In this document: positions 35,901 to 45,913 of the stretch, in pieces
How positions within the stretch are numbered: position 1 is the stretch's first letter
How the letters are laid out: each line of letters begins with the position of its first letter
Assembly (NCBI RefSeq): GCF_947507565.1
Contig: NC_089190.1
Span: 1,984,001-2,048,000 of the forward strand
Direction: 5' to 3'
Source of the DNA: Oscarella lobularis
Taxonomy: Eukaryota > Porifera > Homoscleromorpha > Homosclerophorida > Oscarellidae
DNA: 64,000 bases
Made by a program: the position numbers and the translations under genes
Notes under the pieces: generated by a model
The model's input: the letters and a program-made list of their open reading frames with translations, nothing else
Told to the model about the DNA's origin: nothing
Databases searched by the model: none

Positions 35901-38900
35901 CAGACTGCTATAGAAGTGTTTGCACGTTAATCGGGAAATGCGAATTCGTTTCAGCCTTGAGCTTTTACGAGGTAGGGAATCGACTCTCCTGATCCGTTTG
36001 TCTATTAGCTGTGTCGGGACTAGGCTGCTGGGCTAAAGGTTCTGAGCAATTTGAATGCAAAGGGTTCTCCGAAATGCGCCAGGTCTAAGCCGCCCTTAGG
36101 CTTAGGCCACAGCTGTTGCCGTGCGCACGTATACTCCTACAACTAAGTACACCTTGTATCTTTTATTTTATTAGCCTTGGTGGTCTCGGGTTGCGGTTCG
36201 CTTGGACGCCGCTCCCCCCGATGCGCGCTTAGAGTGACACAGTTTCAAAAGGTTTCTAAGGAAGACGAGGATGCCGATGAGACAACTACGGAACTAGTCG
36301 AAGTCAAAAGAGAACGAGTCAACTTTCCAGAGACGTGGATATGGAAGGATATTCAACTCGAGTAAAACAGTCAAATGCCATTGAACATGTTTTTCTTCTA
36401 TTCCTGTCTCCCTATAGGAAAAATTCCAGGAATCATGATCTGATGTTGACTGCTCCGGACACGATAACGTCGTGGATTGCCGACGGTTTTGCTTTGTCGA
36501 CGGAGAATTCTATTAGCGTTTCGATGCCTGCGTCTCTTCGAGTCTTTCAGCCGTTCTTTGTGTCTCTCACTTTGCCTTACTCGGTCATTCGAGGCGAGAA
36601 ACTCGAAGTGCGAGCCACCGTCTTCAATTATCTCGACGTCAACCTCACTGTACATAGTTATTATTAAACAAATCAAATTTTTCAACAGTAGTTGTCTAGG
36701 CTTTCGTTGAATTGGAAGTGGATTCAAATGAAATTAGCATTATAGAATCAAAAGCAGATATGCAAAAAGACTCTCGACGCAGTTTGACCATACCAGCAGG
36801 AGAAGCTCGTTCTATTGACTATTTCGTCGTTCCGCTCAAAGTCGGTTATCTCCCAATGAAGTGCACAGCAAGATCAACTAAAGCAGCCGACGCAGTGGTT
36901 CGCCCACTTCTAGTTGAAGTAGGAAAAGTTGTAGATAGTGAATTTATGTAACGATTCTCTATAGCCAGAAGGCGTGCAAAAGGAGTATGGTCTATCATCT
37001 CTCATCTGCATCGAAGGTACAAGAAATCTGCCATATTATTTAATTTCGTGTAACGTTTTTTTAAAAGAAAATGCCCAAAACGCTGAGAAAGTGTTCAATC
37101 TGACTCTCCCTCCCGCTTATGTTCCCGACTCCGAGAGCGCAGTCGTCAGCGTCACAAGTACAGTTATATGTTGTGTTGGTGTAGTATACTTAGACTTTTT
37201 TTTTCTGTGCAGCGGATTACATGGGGCCTACGATTGAAGGACTGGAAAATCTCCTTCGACTTCCCCACGGATGTGGAGAACAGAACATGATTAATTTCGC
37301 TCCTGGCGTCTATATCACGCGTTATCTTACGGCCGTCGGGAAATTGGACGAAAAAACGAAGGAGAAGGCTCTCAATATCATGATGAAAGGTGACGCAGAC
37401 ATTCATACGCATACAGAAATGGTAAGACTCTGTTTAGGTTATCAAAGAGAAATGATTTTTCAGCGAGACGATGGATCGTACAGTGCGTTTGGAAACAGTG
37501 ACAAATGTGGCAGCATGTGGTATGTATCATACAAAAAGCAGTGCCTGGACTACGATATAACTAATCATTATATAGGTTAACTGCCTTTGTAGTCAGAACG
37601 TTCAGTCAAGCGCATGGAATTATTGACGTCGACCAGACAGTTCAAACAGAGGCGATCGACTGGATGAAGAAGAAGCAGAGTCAAGACGGATCATTCCCAA
37701 GTGTTTGCCGCGTTATTAGCAAGGAAATGCAGGGTTGCTCGGGAGGAGAATGCAGCCTGACCGCCTACGTTACACTTGCTCTATTAGAAGCAGGCGTACC
37801 GGCATCTGTAAGACAGTACTCTAATCTCAAACCATTATCATGGGTAATTCTTTTTGTAGGATCCATCTATTGTCAATGCATTGGCTTTCCTCAACTCGAC
37901 GTGCCTCTCAAATGACTGCGAGAATAACTACGCTTTGGCTGTCATTTCCAACGTATTCTGCAAGGCTGCTCACCCTAGAGCCGACGAACTTCTCAATAAA
38001 CTGCTGAGTTGCGCGACAACCGAAGGTGACACAATGTACTATTCAAAGGAGAACAATCAATTCTGCTACGGACATCGTTTGGGAATGCCTTGCGCTAGTC
38101 GTTCGTGTGACGTGGAAACGAGCGCCTATGCACTACTTGCCTTCAAATGTCGTGGAGACGTCGGAAATAGCTCGAGAATTGTACGCTGGCTACTCGAGCA
38201 GAGAAATCCTTCTGGAGGCTTCCGATCAACCCAGGTTAGCATAGTCACGGTTTATTGTTAGAAAATGAATTGGGTGTTCTTAGGATACGGTAGTGGCTCT
38301 ACAGGCTCTCTCTGAGTACGCTGCCTTGAGCGTTGCCAACAACGACGTGAAGATGAATGTTCGCTTGACTACCGACTCAGAATTCTCCTGGTCGCTCACC
38401 GTTGATTCGTCCAATTCCCAAGACCTCCAGACTCTCAATATTCCGACTCTTCCTTCGACGCTGACCGCTCGTCTTGCCGGCGTCGGATGCGTTCTCATTC
38501 AAGCCGGCGTCAAGTATAATATACCGGAACCGCCGGAGGAAGCGGCGTTTGAGGTGACGGCCATGGCAACGATGAATGAAAACAAAGGGAAATCGTGCTC
38601 GTATAAGATTAGAGTTTGCAACCGGTAAGGATTTGTTCTCTTGTAGTCTCCATATTCTCTTCAATTAATTAACGATAATGTGATATTTAGCTGGTTGCTG
38701 AAGAAACCAAGCAGTTCCAATATGGCTCTGACAGACATCACGCTGTTTTCAGGATTTGTGCCAATCAATTCCGACCTCAAAGACGTAATAATGACGAATT
38801 AATCCTACTTTTTATTTCTAACAGTTTTGTATTCTAGCTGGAGAAGAAAGGAACGTGCCAAATCAAAAGAATCGACAAGCAGGACCGAAGAGTCAGAGTC

Positions 38901-39108
38901 TATATTGACGAAGTGAGTTTCACGGATTCTTTTTGCTTTGACTAATTTATTATTACAGGTACGACAAACCGAGTGTTGCTTTGAGCTTCAAATGAAGAGA
39001 ACCGTTTACGTTGAAGACCTCCAAGGCGTTCCCGTTCTCTCGTACAACTACTACGATCCAGATCAGTCTGGCGGTACGATGCTCTATCCAAGAGAGGAAT
39101 GCAAGTAA
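32953..39108 (+). CDS. Thioester-containing A2M/CD109-like protein, TEP4 (Ser type)
   Basis: Start MTTKLLLATSLLVTFSASQ at 32953 with a shortened linker (LIVPIPRPLPPKPTRPP); stop TAA at 39106-39108. Same exon plan. The residue before the thioester is changed: PHGCGEQNM (GCGEQ 37269-37283) instead of PYGCGEQNM. The catalytic-position residue is Ser (VISKEM, codon 37718-37720). A 6-bp in-frame deletion removes Trp-Lys from the sequence DTMYWKYSKEN, and Trp is replaced in HRLGMPC. The bait-like segment (36,175-36,278) is short, Ser/Arg/Cys-rich and unique. A stop seen when the exon is read straight through at about 36,140 disappears if the donor is GTGCGC after AGCTGTTGC, which also fits the other three copies. 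Likely functional. Confidence 0.86.
36175..36278 (+). other. Hypervariable bait-like segment of TEP4
   Basis: About 35 residues starting LVVSGCGSLGRRSPRC, followed by an acidic run into ETTTELVEVKRERVNF. It has two Cys absent from the other baits and is unlike TEP1-3. Confidence 0.76.
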
Positions 39109-39261
39109 CCGAGTTGTTTTCTTTTGCATTTGTCCGTGTTTGCGCATTGTTGTCTGTGATTAGAAATTGATGTGCTAATAATTGCGAATGCATCCGGGAG
39201 TTCGTCTACTAGACTACCTTTCGCTTTCACATCACCACTTGGACTGTGCGCGGAAGAGACG

Positions 39262-42200
39262 ATGGTACGCGAAACGCGTCACCTGTGGGTCGGCAACCTA
39301 CCCGAATCGGTCGACGACCGCCAAGTGATCAACTTCTTCTCGAGGCGAGCGAAGAACGCGAATGGGCGTGGCAATCGAACGTGTGTCCTCTCCCCGCGCA
39401 GATACGGTCGAGTCGAATCGGTGCGCATTCTGCCTCGTCGTGCCGCCGACGGCGGTCGCGCGGCCTTCGTCGACTTTGTCGACATCAAAAGCGCCGTCAA
39501 AGCGCACGAATCGAAGCTCGAGCTCGGATCGCGCGAGCTGCGTTCCAATTACAACGAACCGGGCTCGCGATTCGTCTCCGCAGCACAGCATCATAATCGT
39601 TTGAGCGGCGGCGGCGACGGAGGAAGCGGATGGAGACGCGGCGGCGGCGACGACGGGTACGATGCGCGTGGGTTCCTTTTTTGGAGGGGGGCCTCACATA
39701 GGTGCGATCATCCCTAGCGACACTTTGCGCATCGCGAGATCAATAATGCTTCGATTCCGTGAAATTTTCGCGTTTTTTTCTTAGTTTTTCTGTCGAATAG
39801 TGAGATTTATTTCCGGGTACGCCTCCTTTTTCCTAGGGACTATTCGAGAAGTGGAGGCGGAGGAGGCGGGGCCCCATTGTCGCCTTCTGGACGAAATGAC
39901 CGTTGGAGTGGCGGTCATCAAAAATCCAAATATCAATCGCATTCGCGCCATCGAATTCCATCCGACTCAGGACCTCATTACAAACGCGGGGGCGGGGGCG
40001 GCGCTCGAAGTGCGTCGCGATCGATGAGCCCCCCTTTGAGGACACGGTCGCCATGGTCACCGAAACGACGAGATGCGGCTGGAGAAACGCAGGATATCAG
40101 TTGGGGCGGAAGTCAACACAGTGGTGGCGGAACGGGAAGTGGCGAAAAACCGACCAACTGTCTATTGATAGAAAATTTAGATCAACATTCATCAGGCAAG
40201 ATTGATCGATGAAAATCTATATTTTTTCTGATTAGCAATATATATGTATTGGGGGAATGCGTTAGAGAAGGGAATATTTGAGGGATTGCATCACGAGTGC
40301 AAGAAGCTTAGTGGCTACTTGGATACGGCGTTGGACAAACGTGGTGGCATTCTCAAAGGCGTCATCAAATTTCAATCGTAGGGAGACCACAGAAGCGATC
40401 ATAACATTTCTTTTCTTTGACTTTCTTCCCTTCGATTTGCATTTGCAGTGCGACGGACGCCTATCACGCAAAAAAGGAGTTGATCGGACGAAAGTTTCAC
40501 GGAAATCGTTTGAAAGTGTCCTTCCGGGAAGGTGTGGCTTGTGGAGAATCTCTCGGATGGCACGTGCAATACGTTTTGGGCTTCCTTAGAAATTGGTGGC
40601 AATGATAAGGGTGGAGACGGATCGTCGTCTCACTATCATCATCATCATCATCGCGATCGCGGAGGCGTGGGGTCAGCGTCGTCGTCGTCGATGACGACGG
40701 CGGCGGCGGCGGCGGGGAATCATCACGGCAGTCGAATGATTGACGACGAGGAGGAGTATAGCATGGAAGCGTCGCGGACGCTCTGGGTTGGAAATCTTGA
40801 GCGCCGTTTTACGCCTGGTGACGTCAAAAAGCTTTTCAATCAGCACTGCCGCGTATTGGTAAGACGAAATAGCAATAGGTGCGCATAGTATTGCATGTAC
40901 AAAGCGTAAAGATTTCCTATGTCTAGAACCTTCTCTCCTAAGAGATTTTAGTCTCATCTCATTGTAGACCCTTTCAGACTGCTTTTGCATAGGGTCTCAG
41001 TATATACATAAGAGGCTTTGAATATTTATTCTTTAGTTTTGACTTTGTACACTGATTAGTATTATTGGTTATTGGCTAGGATGTTGATGTGAAGGATCGC
41101 CAACAGCCGTTCAACTACGCCTTTGTACGCTTTGCAAGCATTCGAGAAGCGTGCCGAATCAAACGCAAATTTGAACGCTACACAATGGGAGAAACGCGAC
41201 TCAGGGTGGGTGTGCAATGACGTCGCGCTGTGTTCGAAAGCATCCCTCCTCCTCCTCCTCCTCCTCCATTAGATTGGATTCAGTCGTCAACCGTCGACCA
41301 ATGGGCTGTGGCTGGACAACATTGGTTTTGCGACGTCGGAGCGCTACATCTTGCGTCAGTTCAGTCGTTTTGGACGCATCGTGGAAGTGTACGTGGACAA
41401 ATATCTGGACACGGCTCTGATCGTTTTTGAACGAGTCGACGAAGCGGAACGAGCCAATGAGGCGATGCGGGGAATGGCTTTCAGTCGGGGAGGTCGACTC
41501 AAGGCAAGATGCGATTGATTCTATTTGTTGTTGTTGTTGTTGTTGTCCATGATGGTGATGTTAATATTAACCAAGATTTATTGGGAGATCCAAGCGATTG
41601 ATATTTTAATTGGTTTTTTTTGGGAAAGGCAAAGAATTGAGAAATGGAATTTTTCATTTTCTTTGTGGTCGATGATTTGATCCCCCAAAAAAATTTTGCA
41701 TGACCTAATCAAAATGGTTTCTTTATTCGACGAGCGGAGAATTGAATATAACATGGGGATATGGTTAAAATTTGGTTGATATTATCACCATTTTACGACC
41801 GCTTATTATTCTGACATGTGATGCCGTGAATAGATTGACTTTGCCAATCACTCCAGCCAAAAGGAATTTGTCGACGAACTTACGGATCAGTTCACGCATA
41901 TCTTTGGACCCGGACATCGTCGCGACGACTCGCCGCCCCCCGTCGCTTCGTCGTCGCGCGACGACGATCGACGACGGGAGAGAAGAAAGCAACGATCCAA
42001 GGCGAATAACGACGATCTGGCGTCGCCGCCGCCACTTCCGCCACTTCCGCCGCCGCGGAGTGAAAGCGAAGGAGACGAAAGACGAGACAGGGAAGAAGAA
42101 GATGACGGTGAAATGGAGGAGGGGACGCGACGTCGGGATCACGGTGGAAATAGGAAATATCAGCAATATCACCATCATCGTCATCATCATCATCGACGTC

Positions 42201-43525
42201 ATCGGGATGAGGAAGAAGAGGAGGAGGAAGAAAAGGAGGTGGACGAGAAAAAGCGAAAACGGGAGAAGAGAAGGAGTAGAGATGAAGGTATTAGGCTTTC
42301 TTAATATATATTATATATTCTAATTATTATTATAGATGTGGATGTTAGTGAGCACAAACGAAGACGGGATTCTGACGGCGGCGACGACGACGTCGTACGT
42401 CACAAGCGTCGTCAATTCAATGATTCAGATCAACACCGTCGTCGCGGTGGCCGTGGCCGCGACGACGTGGACTCGGCTTCGTCGGCACCGCCGCCTCCGG
42501 AAAAGACTTTCTCTCCGTCGCAATCCGATTCTAGACACCCGGAGGATGAAAACGTAATCACAACCGCCGAATCAGCAGCAGAAGACGGCGAAATCAACAC
42601 GGAAGCAACGGAACCAGTCAAAGGTGACGAACAAGCTGCGGAATACTCAAGCGATCACGTCCAAAGCGATCCCGTCTTTTCTTCATTCAATTCCCAATTG
42701 AGACCTGAGCCGGAAGCAACTAGTGCCGCCGCTACATCCTCCGCCGCCGTCGCCGCCGCCGTCACCGCCACTGATTCAATATCTGCTGCAATGACGGCTT
42801 ATGCGGCGGCGGCGACGTTGCCGGCTGCAGGCGTTCTTTCAGCGCAGATACAACCACCGGATATACCCCAGCTTTTGCTCCAACGCTATCCCGTCGTCTG
42901 GCAGGGGCACTTGGCGCTGAAGGATCATCTCGTTGCCGTGCAGATGCACTATTTGGCGGGAAATCGGACGCTTGGGGAGGTGTCTTTGCCGCGATTTCCT
43001 GTGCCCTCGCTTGTGCCATCGTTGAAGATTGTCCAGCGCATGCGACTTGATCCCTCGCAGCTGGACGGCGTCGCCAAACGGATGCAGGTAGAGCGAGCTT
43101 AGTTTTAGTGAGGCTAGAGTCTTGGGTTGGGGAACCAGAGAGAAGATGCTAACTTTCCAAAATTTTTTTTTTTAGAGTGAGACTGAGCATTGCATTTTAT
43201 TGGCTCTTCCTTGTGGACGCGATCCCTTGGACGTTCATTGCCAAACGAAAGCGATGCGAACGGATTTCATTCATTATCTGCAGCAGAAGCAGGCTGCAGG
43301 GATTGTTAATATGAAACCGCCACCCGGAAGTTCAGTACGTATAATCTCATTGGTATATTACTTTCATACATATTTTATTTTTTATTTTAGTATCCTGGAG
43401 AATATGTTTTGCATATTTTTCCGCCGTGTGATTTTACTCAAGCCCATCTCTCCCAATGTGCTCTCGACTTGTTGGAAAATACCCCTGTCAATGGTCATCT
43501 TATGATAGTCGTGGCTACCATGTGA
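39262..43525 (+). CDS. SPEN/RBM15-family protein with four RRMs and a SPOC domain
   Basis: The start MVRETRHLWVGNLPESVDD is the first RRM of split-ends proteins, continuing YGRVESVRILP and FVDFVDIKSAVKAHESKL. A Gly/Ser/Arg-rich linker leads to RRM2 (TNCLLIENLDQHSS...), RRM3 (ASRTLWVGNLERRF, then NYAFVRFASIREA) and RRM4 (LWLDNIGFATSERYILRQF ending DFANHSSQKEF). An acidic/basic low-complexity region with His repeats follows, then the SPOC domain from about 42,880 (YPVVWQGHLALKDHLVAVQM) to LLENTPVNGHLMIVVATM. SPEN proteins bind RNA and recruit corepressors or the m6A writer; SPOC reads phosphoserine peptides. Four RRMs match SPEN, but at roughly 1000-1100 residues the length is nearer RBM15. Three introns use GC donors. 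A 315-bp intron lies near 41,520-41,835. It is 150 bp from the TEP4 stop. Confidence 0.88.
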
Positions 43526-43803
43526 CGCGCTGTTTGGTCTATCGGTGTCCTTCCGTATGTTCGACGTTTTATTGTTGCACTTTTTTGTACGCACAGAACA
43601 AAATTCTTTTAGATCTTTTGTGTTTAGAATAATCAATGGCTTGTCGAACGCGCATGCGTTGTGGCGGTCTTGCACCACGCGACGCCAATGCGTGGTCGAT
43701 GCATGCGCAGAAGGCGGCACCATCTATGAACAGCGCGTAAGAGCACACACACATCGCCCCGTCGCACGCACAACATCGAGGAAGCGCCGAAACAACACCA
43801 AGA

Positions 43804-45366
43804 ATGTCGGACGACAAGGAGCCTTCCCCCGAAGAAGAGCAGACTCAAGATGACCTGCCCGGTGAGTCGCAATCGTCGCGTTTCCTCGTAGGGGCCCCCG
43901 CTTTTGTAACCCTCGTCGCGAGCGAGTTTTTACGCGTCGAAAAGGGCCGTGCAGAGCAAGCGATTTGCGAAACCGATTACGGATAGTGGTTTGCACGAGA
44001 AAAAACCACGTGCTATCTCTCAGCTTCGCGATATTCGCGTCGTTTGTGTACGTTTGGCGAGCGCGATTTCACGCCAATGCATCCCAGCTGTTACAGCGTG
44101 CCCCGAATCCCGCGATCGCGGCTCCGCATCGCTGAATTTTCTCGCAAAACCGACGAACCGCCCCTCGATCGTGCGCCTTTTGCACTCGCTCCCTAGTCGC
44201 GCGTGTGATTTTTGCCGCACGCGCTTTCCTCTCGCTCCCCGTGCTACGCAATTCATTCATGGCGCCGGTTCGCCCGCCTTTCTAGCAACCCGAACGACGA
44301 TTCGCGTTCTCGGCACGGTCAAATGGTTCAACGTGAAGTCCGGCTACGGTTTCATCAATCGCAAAGACACGAAAGAGGACATTTTCATCCATCAAGTGAG
44401 AAGGGGGGCGTGGCACCACCATATAATACATGCGCCACGTGGTCTCTCTAGACTGCCATCATCAAGAACAATCCTAAAAAGTATTTGAGAAGCGTCGGCG
44501 AAGGCGAAACGGTAGAATTCGAAGTTCACGAGGGCGAAAAGGTAGAATCCATTCTTTTTGAAAAATTAACATTTTTGACGAAACCTTTTTTTCAGGGCCC
44601 AGAAGCTATCAACGTAACGGGACCCAACGGAAGTTTCGTCCAAGGAAGCAAATACGCCCGTACATTCATTCCCATCATCAATTTTTTTATTATATAATTA
44701 TTGATTTTTAGCTATGAAGCGACAGGGGCGTGGCTGGCGATCCCGCGGACGAGGCCGCGGACGCGGACGCGGCGGTCGTGGCTACTACCGCGGCGGCGGC
44801 TATCGCAGCCGAGATCGCAACGACGGAGACAGAGACGAGTTTGCAGAACAAGATCAAAGAGAAAGAGAACCGGAGCCAGAACGAGAGAACAGAAGGGGAC
44901 AGGATGAGGAAGGGGGCGGAGGTCGCCGTCCTCGTGGAAGAACCGTCAGGTAGAGAGAGTAGTACTGTAGTGAGGAGGGGGCCCCCCCTTGAGGAGTTCC
45001 TTTCGCGTAGACGTGGCGGCCGACAGCGTAGGGACCGATACCAGGATCAGTATGACTCCCGCCCTCAAGAAGAAGAGGTAGATATAATCTATATACTATA
45101 TATAATCTTTGGTGATGAATTCCTTGAAGGCTCCCCCTAAGGAGGATGAGGAATACGATGGGGGTGGTGAGACTGATCGACCGTATCGCGGACGAGGACG
45201 CGGTCGCGGGCGCGGACGTCGCGGCGGACGTCGCTGGCGCGGACGCGGGAGAGGAAGAGGAGGACGCGGTGGCGGGCGTCGACGCGAGGAAGACGAGGAG
45301 GCTGAAGAGACCGGGGAAAACGAGGGGGGAGACGACAGGGCTCAGCCGCAGGAGAGCAAGGACTGA
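43804..45366 (+). CDS. Y-box binding protein with cold-shock domain
   Basis: Exon 1 ([19 protein letters not shown]) ends at about 43,861 before a 400-bp intron. Exon 2 carries the cold-shock domain start, [19 protein letters not shown] (RNP1 GYGFI) and DIFIHQ (RNP2). Exons 3-4 complete it: [28 protein letters not shown] and [17 protein letters not shown]. The remaining exons encode an Arg-Gly-rich tail with alternating basic and acidic islands, as in YBX1/YBX3. Y-box proteins package mRNA and regulate its translation and stability; the tail binds RNA without sequence specificity. The stop is at 45364-45366, with a poly(A) signal at 45599. Confidence 0.93.
43862..44267 (+). other. Intron 1 of the Y-box gene
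   Basis: About 406 bp between GACCTGCCCG|GTGAGTCG and TTTCTAG|CAACCCG. GC-rich with no recognisable exon; an in-frame ATG at 44259 (MAPVRPPF) just before the acceptor could only serve an alternative first exon. Confidence 0.5.
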
Positions 45367-45598
45367 TTGCACTGGGGAGGGATGAAAGCCAGTCGAGTCT
45401 CGAGACCTTTGCTGTTTCAGACGTTCATTCGTTTGTTTCATTCTGTCGTCATCATCAATCATCGTCATCATATTAGTCTCTCTCTCTCTCTTGCATGCTG
45501 TTATCGTTTTGTGTATCTTTGAAGGGGTGCGTTTTTTTGTTTACTTTCGTTGCAGCGTTATTTTAAGACCTCGCTCCCCGTCTATCTGTTGATCCATC

Positions 45599-45604
45599 AA
45601 TAAA
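45599..45604 (+). terminator. Poly(A) signal of the Y-box gene
   Basis: AATAAA about 233 bp after the Y-box stop. Confidence 0.65.
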
Positions 45605-45662
45605 GGCGCCATCCTGATAAATACGGGTAACGAAGTGCCGTAAATCTAAACGTCGTCTTTCT

Positions 45663-45668
45663 TTTATT
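45663..45668 (-). terminator. Probable poly(A) signal of UGDH
   Basis: AATAAA on the minus strand about 246 bp after the UGDH stop, so the two convergent transcripts would overlap if both signals are used. Confidence 0.5.
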
Positions 45669-45913
45669 TTTTGCGCAGATGAACTCGTACTCTTCTTCTT
45701 CTTCGTGCTGGCCTCGATTCGCGACGACGCATCTGTGAAGGTGAGGCCTCCTTCGCGCGTAACCTTAGCCTAGCACCCGAATTCATTGACGAATGCGCGC
45801 GTACAGTACGACTCAACGACGCGTTTTTCGCGTTACGAGCGAGTTCAACGAACTGCTATTCGATTTATTTCGTGCAAATCCCTGCTCATGCAATGAATTC
45901 AACGCGAGTTTCT

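Larger units (their letters stand above)
10649..39594 (+). repeat. Four-unit tandem segmental duplication (about 6.1-7.4 kb units)
   Basis: The unit is the 5' part of CYB5D1 (reversed), the TEP promoter and gene, and the 5' part of the SPEN-like gene. Order: CYB5D1(intact)-TEP1-SPEN'/CYB5D1'-TEP2-(deleted junction)-TEP3-SPEN'/CYB5D1'-TEP4-SPEN(intact). By eye, copies are nearly identical through most exons and many introns. Confidence 0.9.
45367..45913. other. Shared 3' flank of Y-box and UGDH genes
   Basis: Convergent intergenic region. It holds a plus-strand AATAAA at 45599 and a minus-strand AATAAA (plus TTTATT at 45663). A CAG|ATGAACTCG stretch near 45,680 encodes only a 20-codon Ser-rich peptide and is not called. 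Confidence 0.6.

Noticed and set aside
36110-36180. Apparent premature stop in the TEP4 bait exon, absent in TEP1-3 when the exon is read straight through
   Set aside because: Using the donor GTGCGC just after AGCTGTTG(C/T) gives a 51-bp intron in TEP1-3 and a slightly longer one in TEP4. All four copies then enter the bait segment in the correct frame, so TEP4 is not broken here.
40620-42300. His, Gly and acidic triplet repeats in the SPEN-like gene as separate repeat elements
   Set aside because: They are low-complexity coding sequence inside linkers of an otherwise well-supported protein.
45666-45740. Possible tiny Ser-rich ORF after a CAG
   Set aside because: Only about 20 codons, lying between convergent 3' ends, with no supporting similarity.
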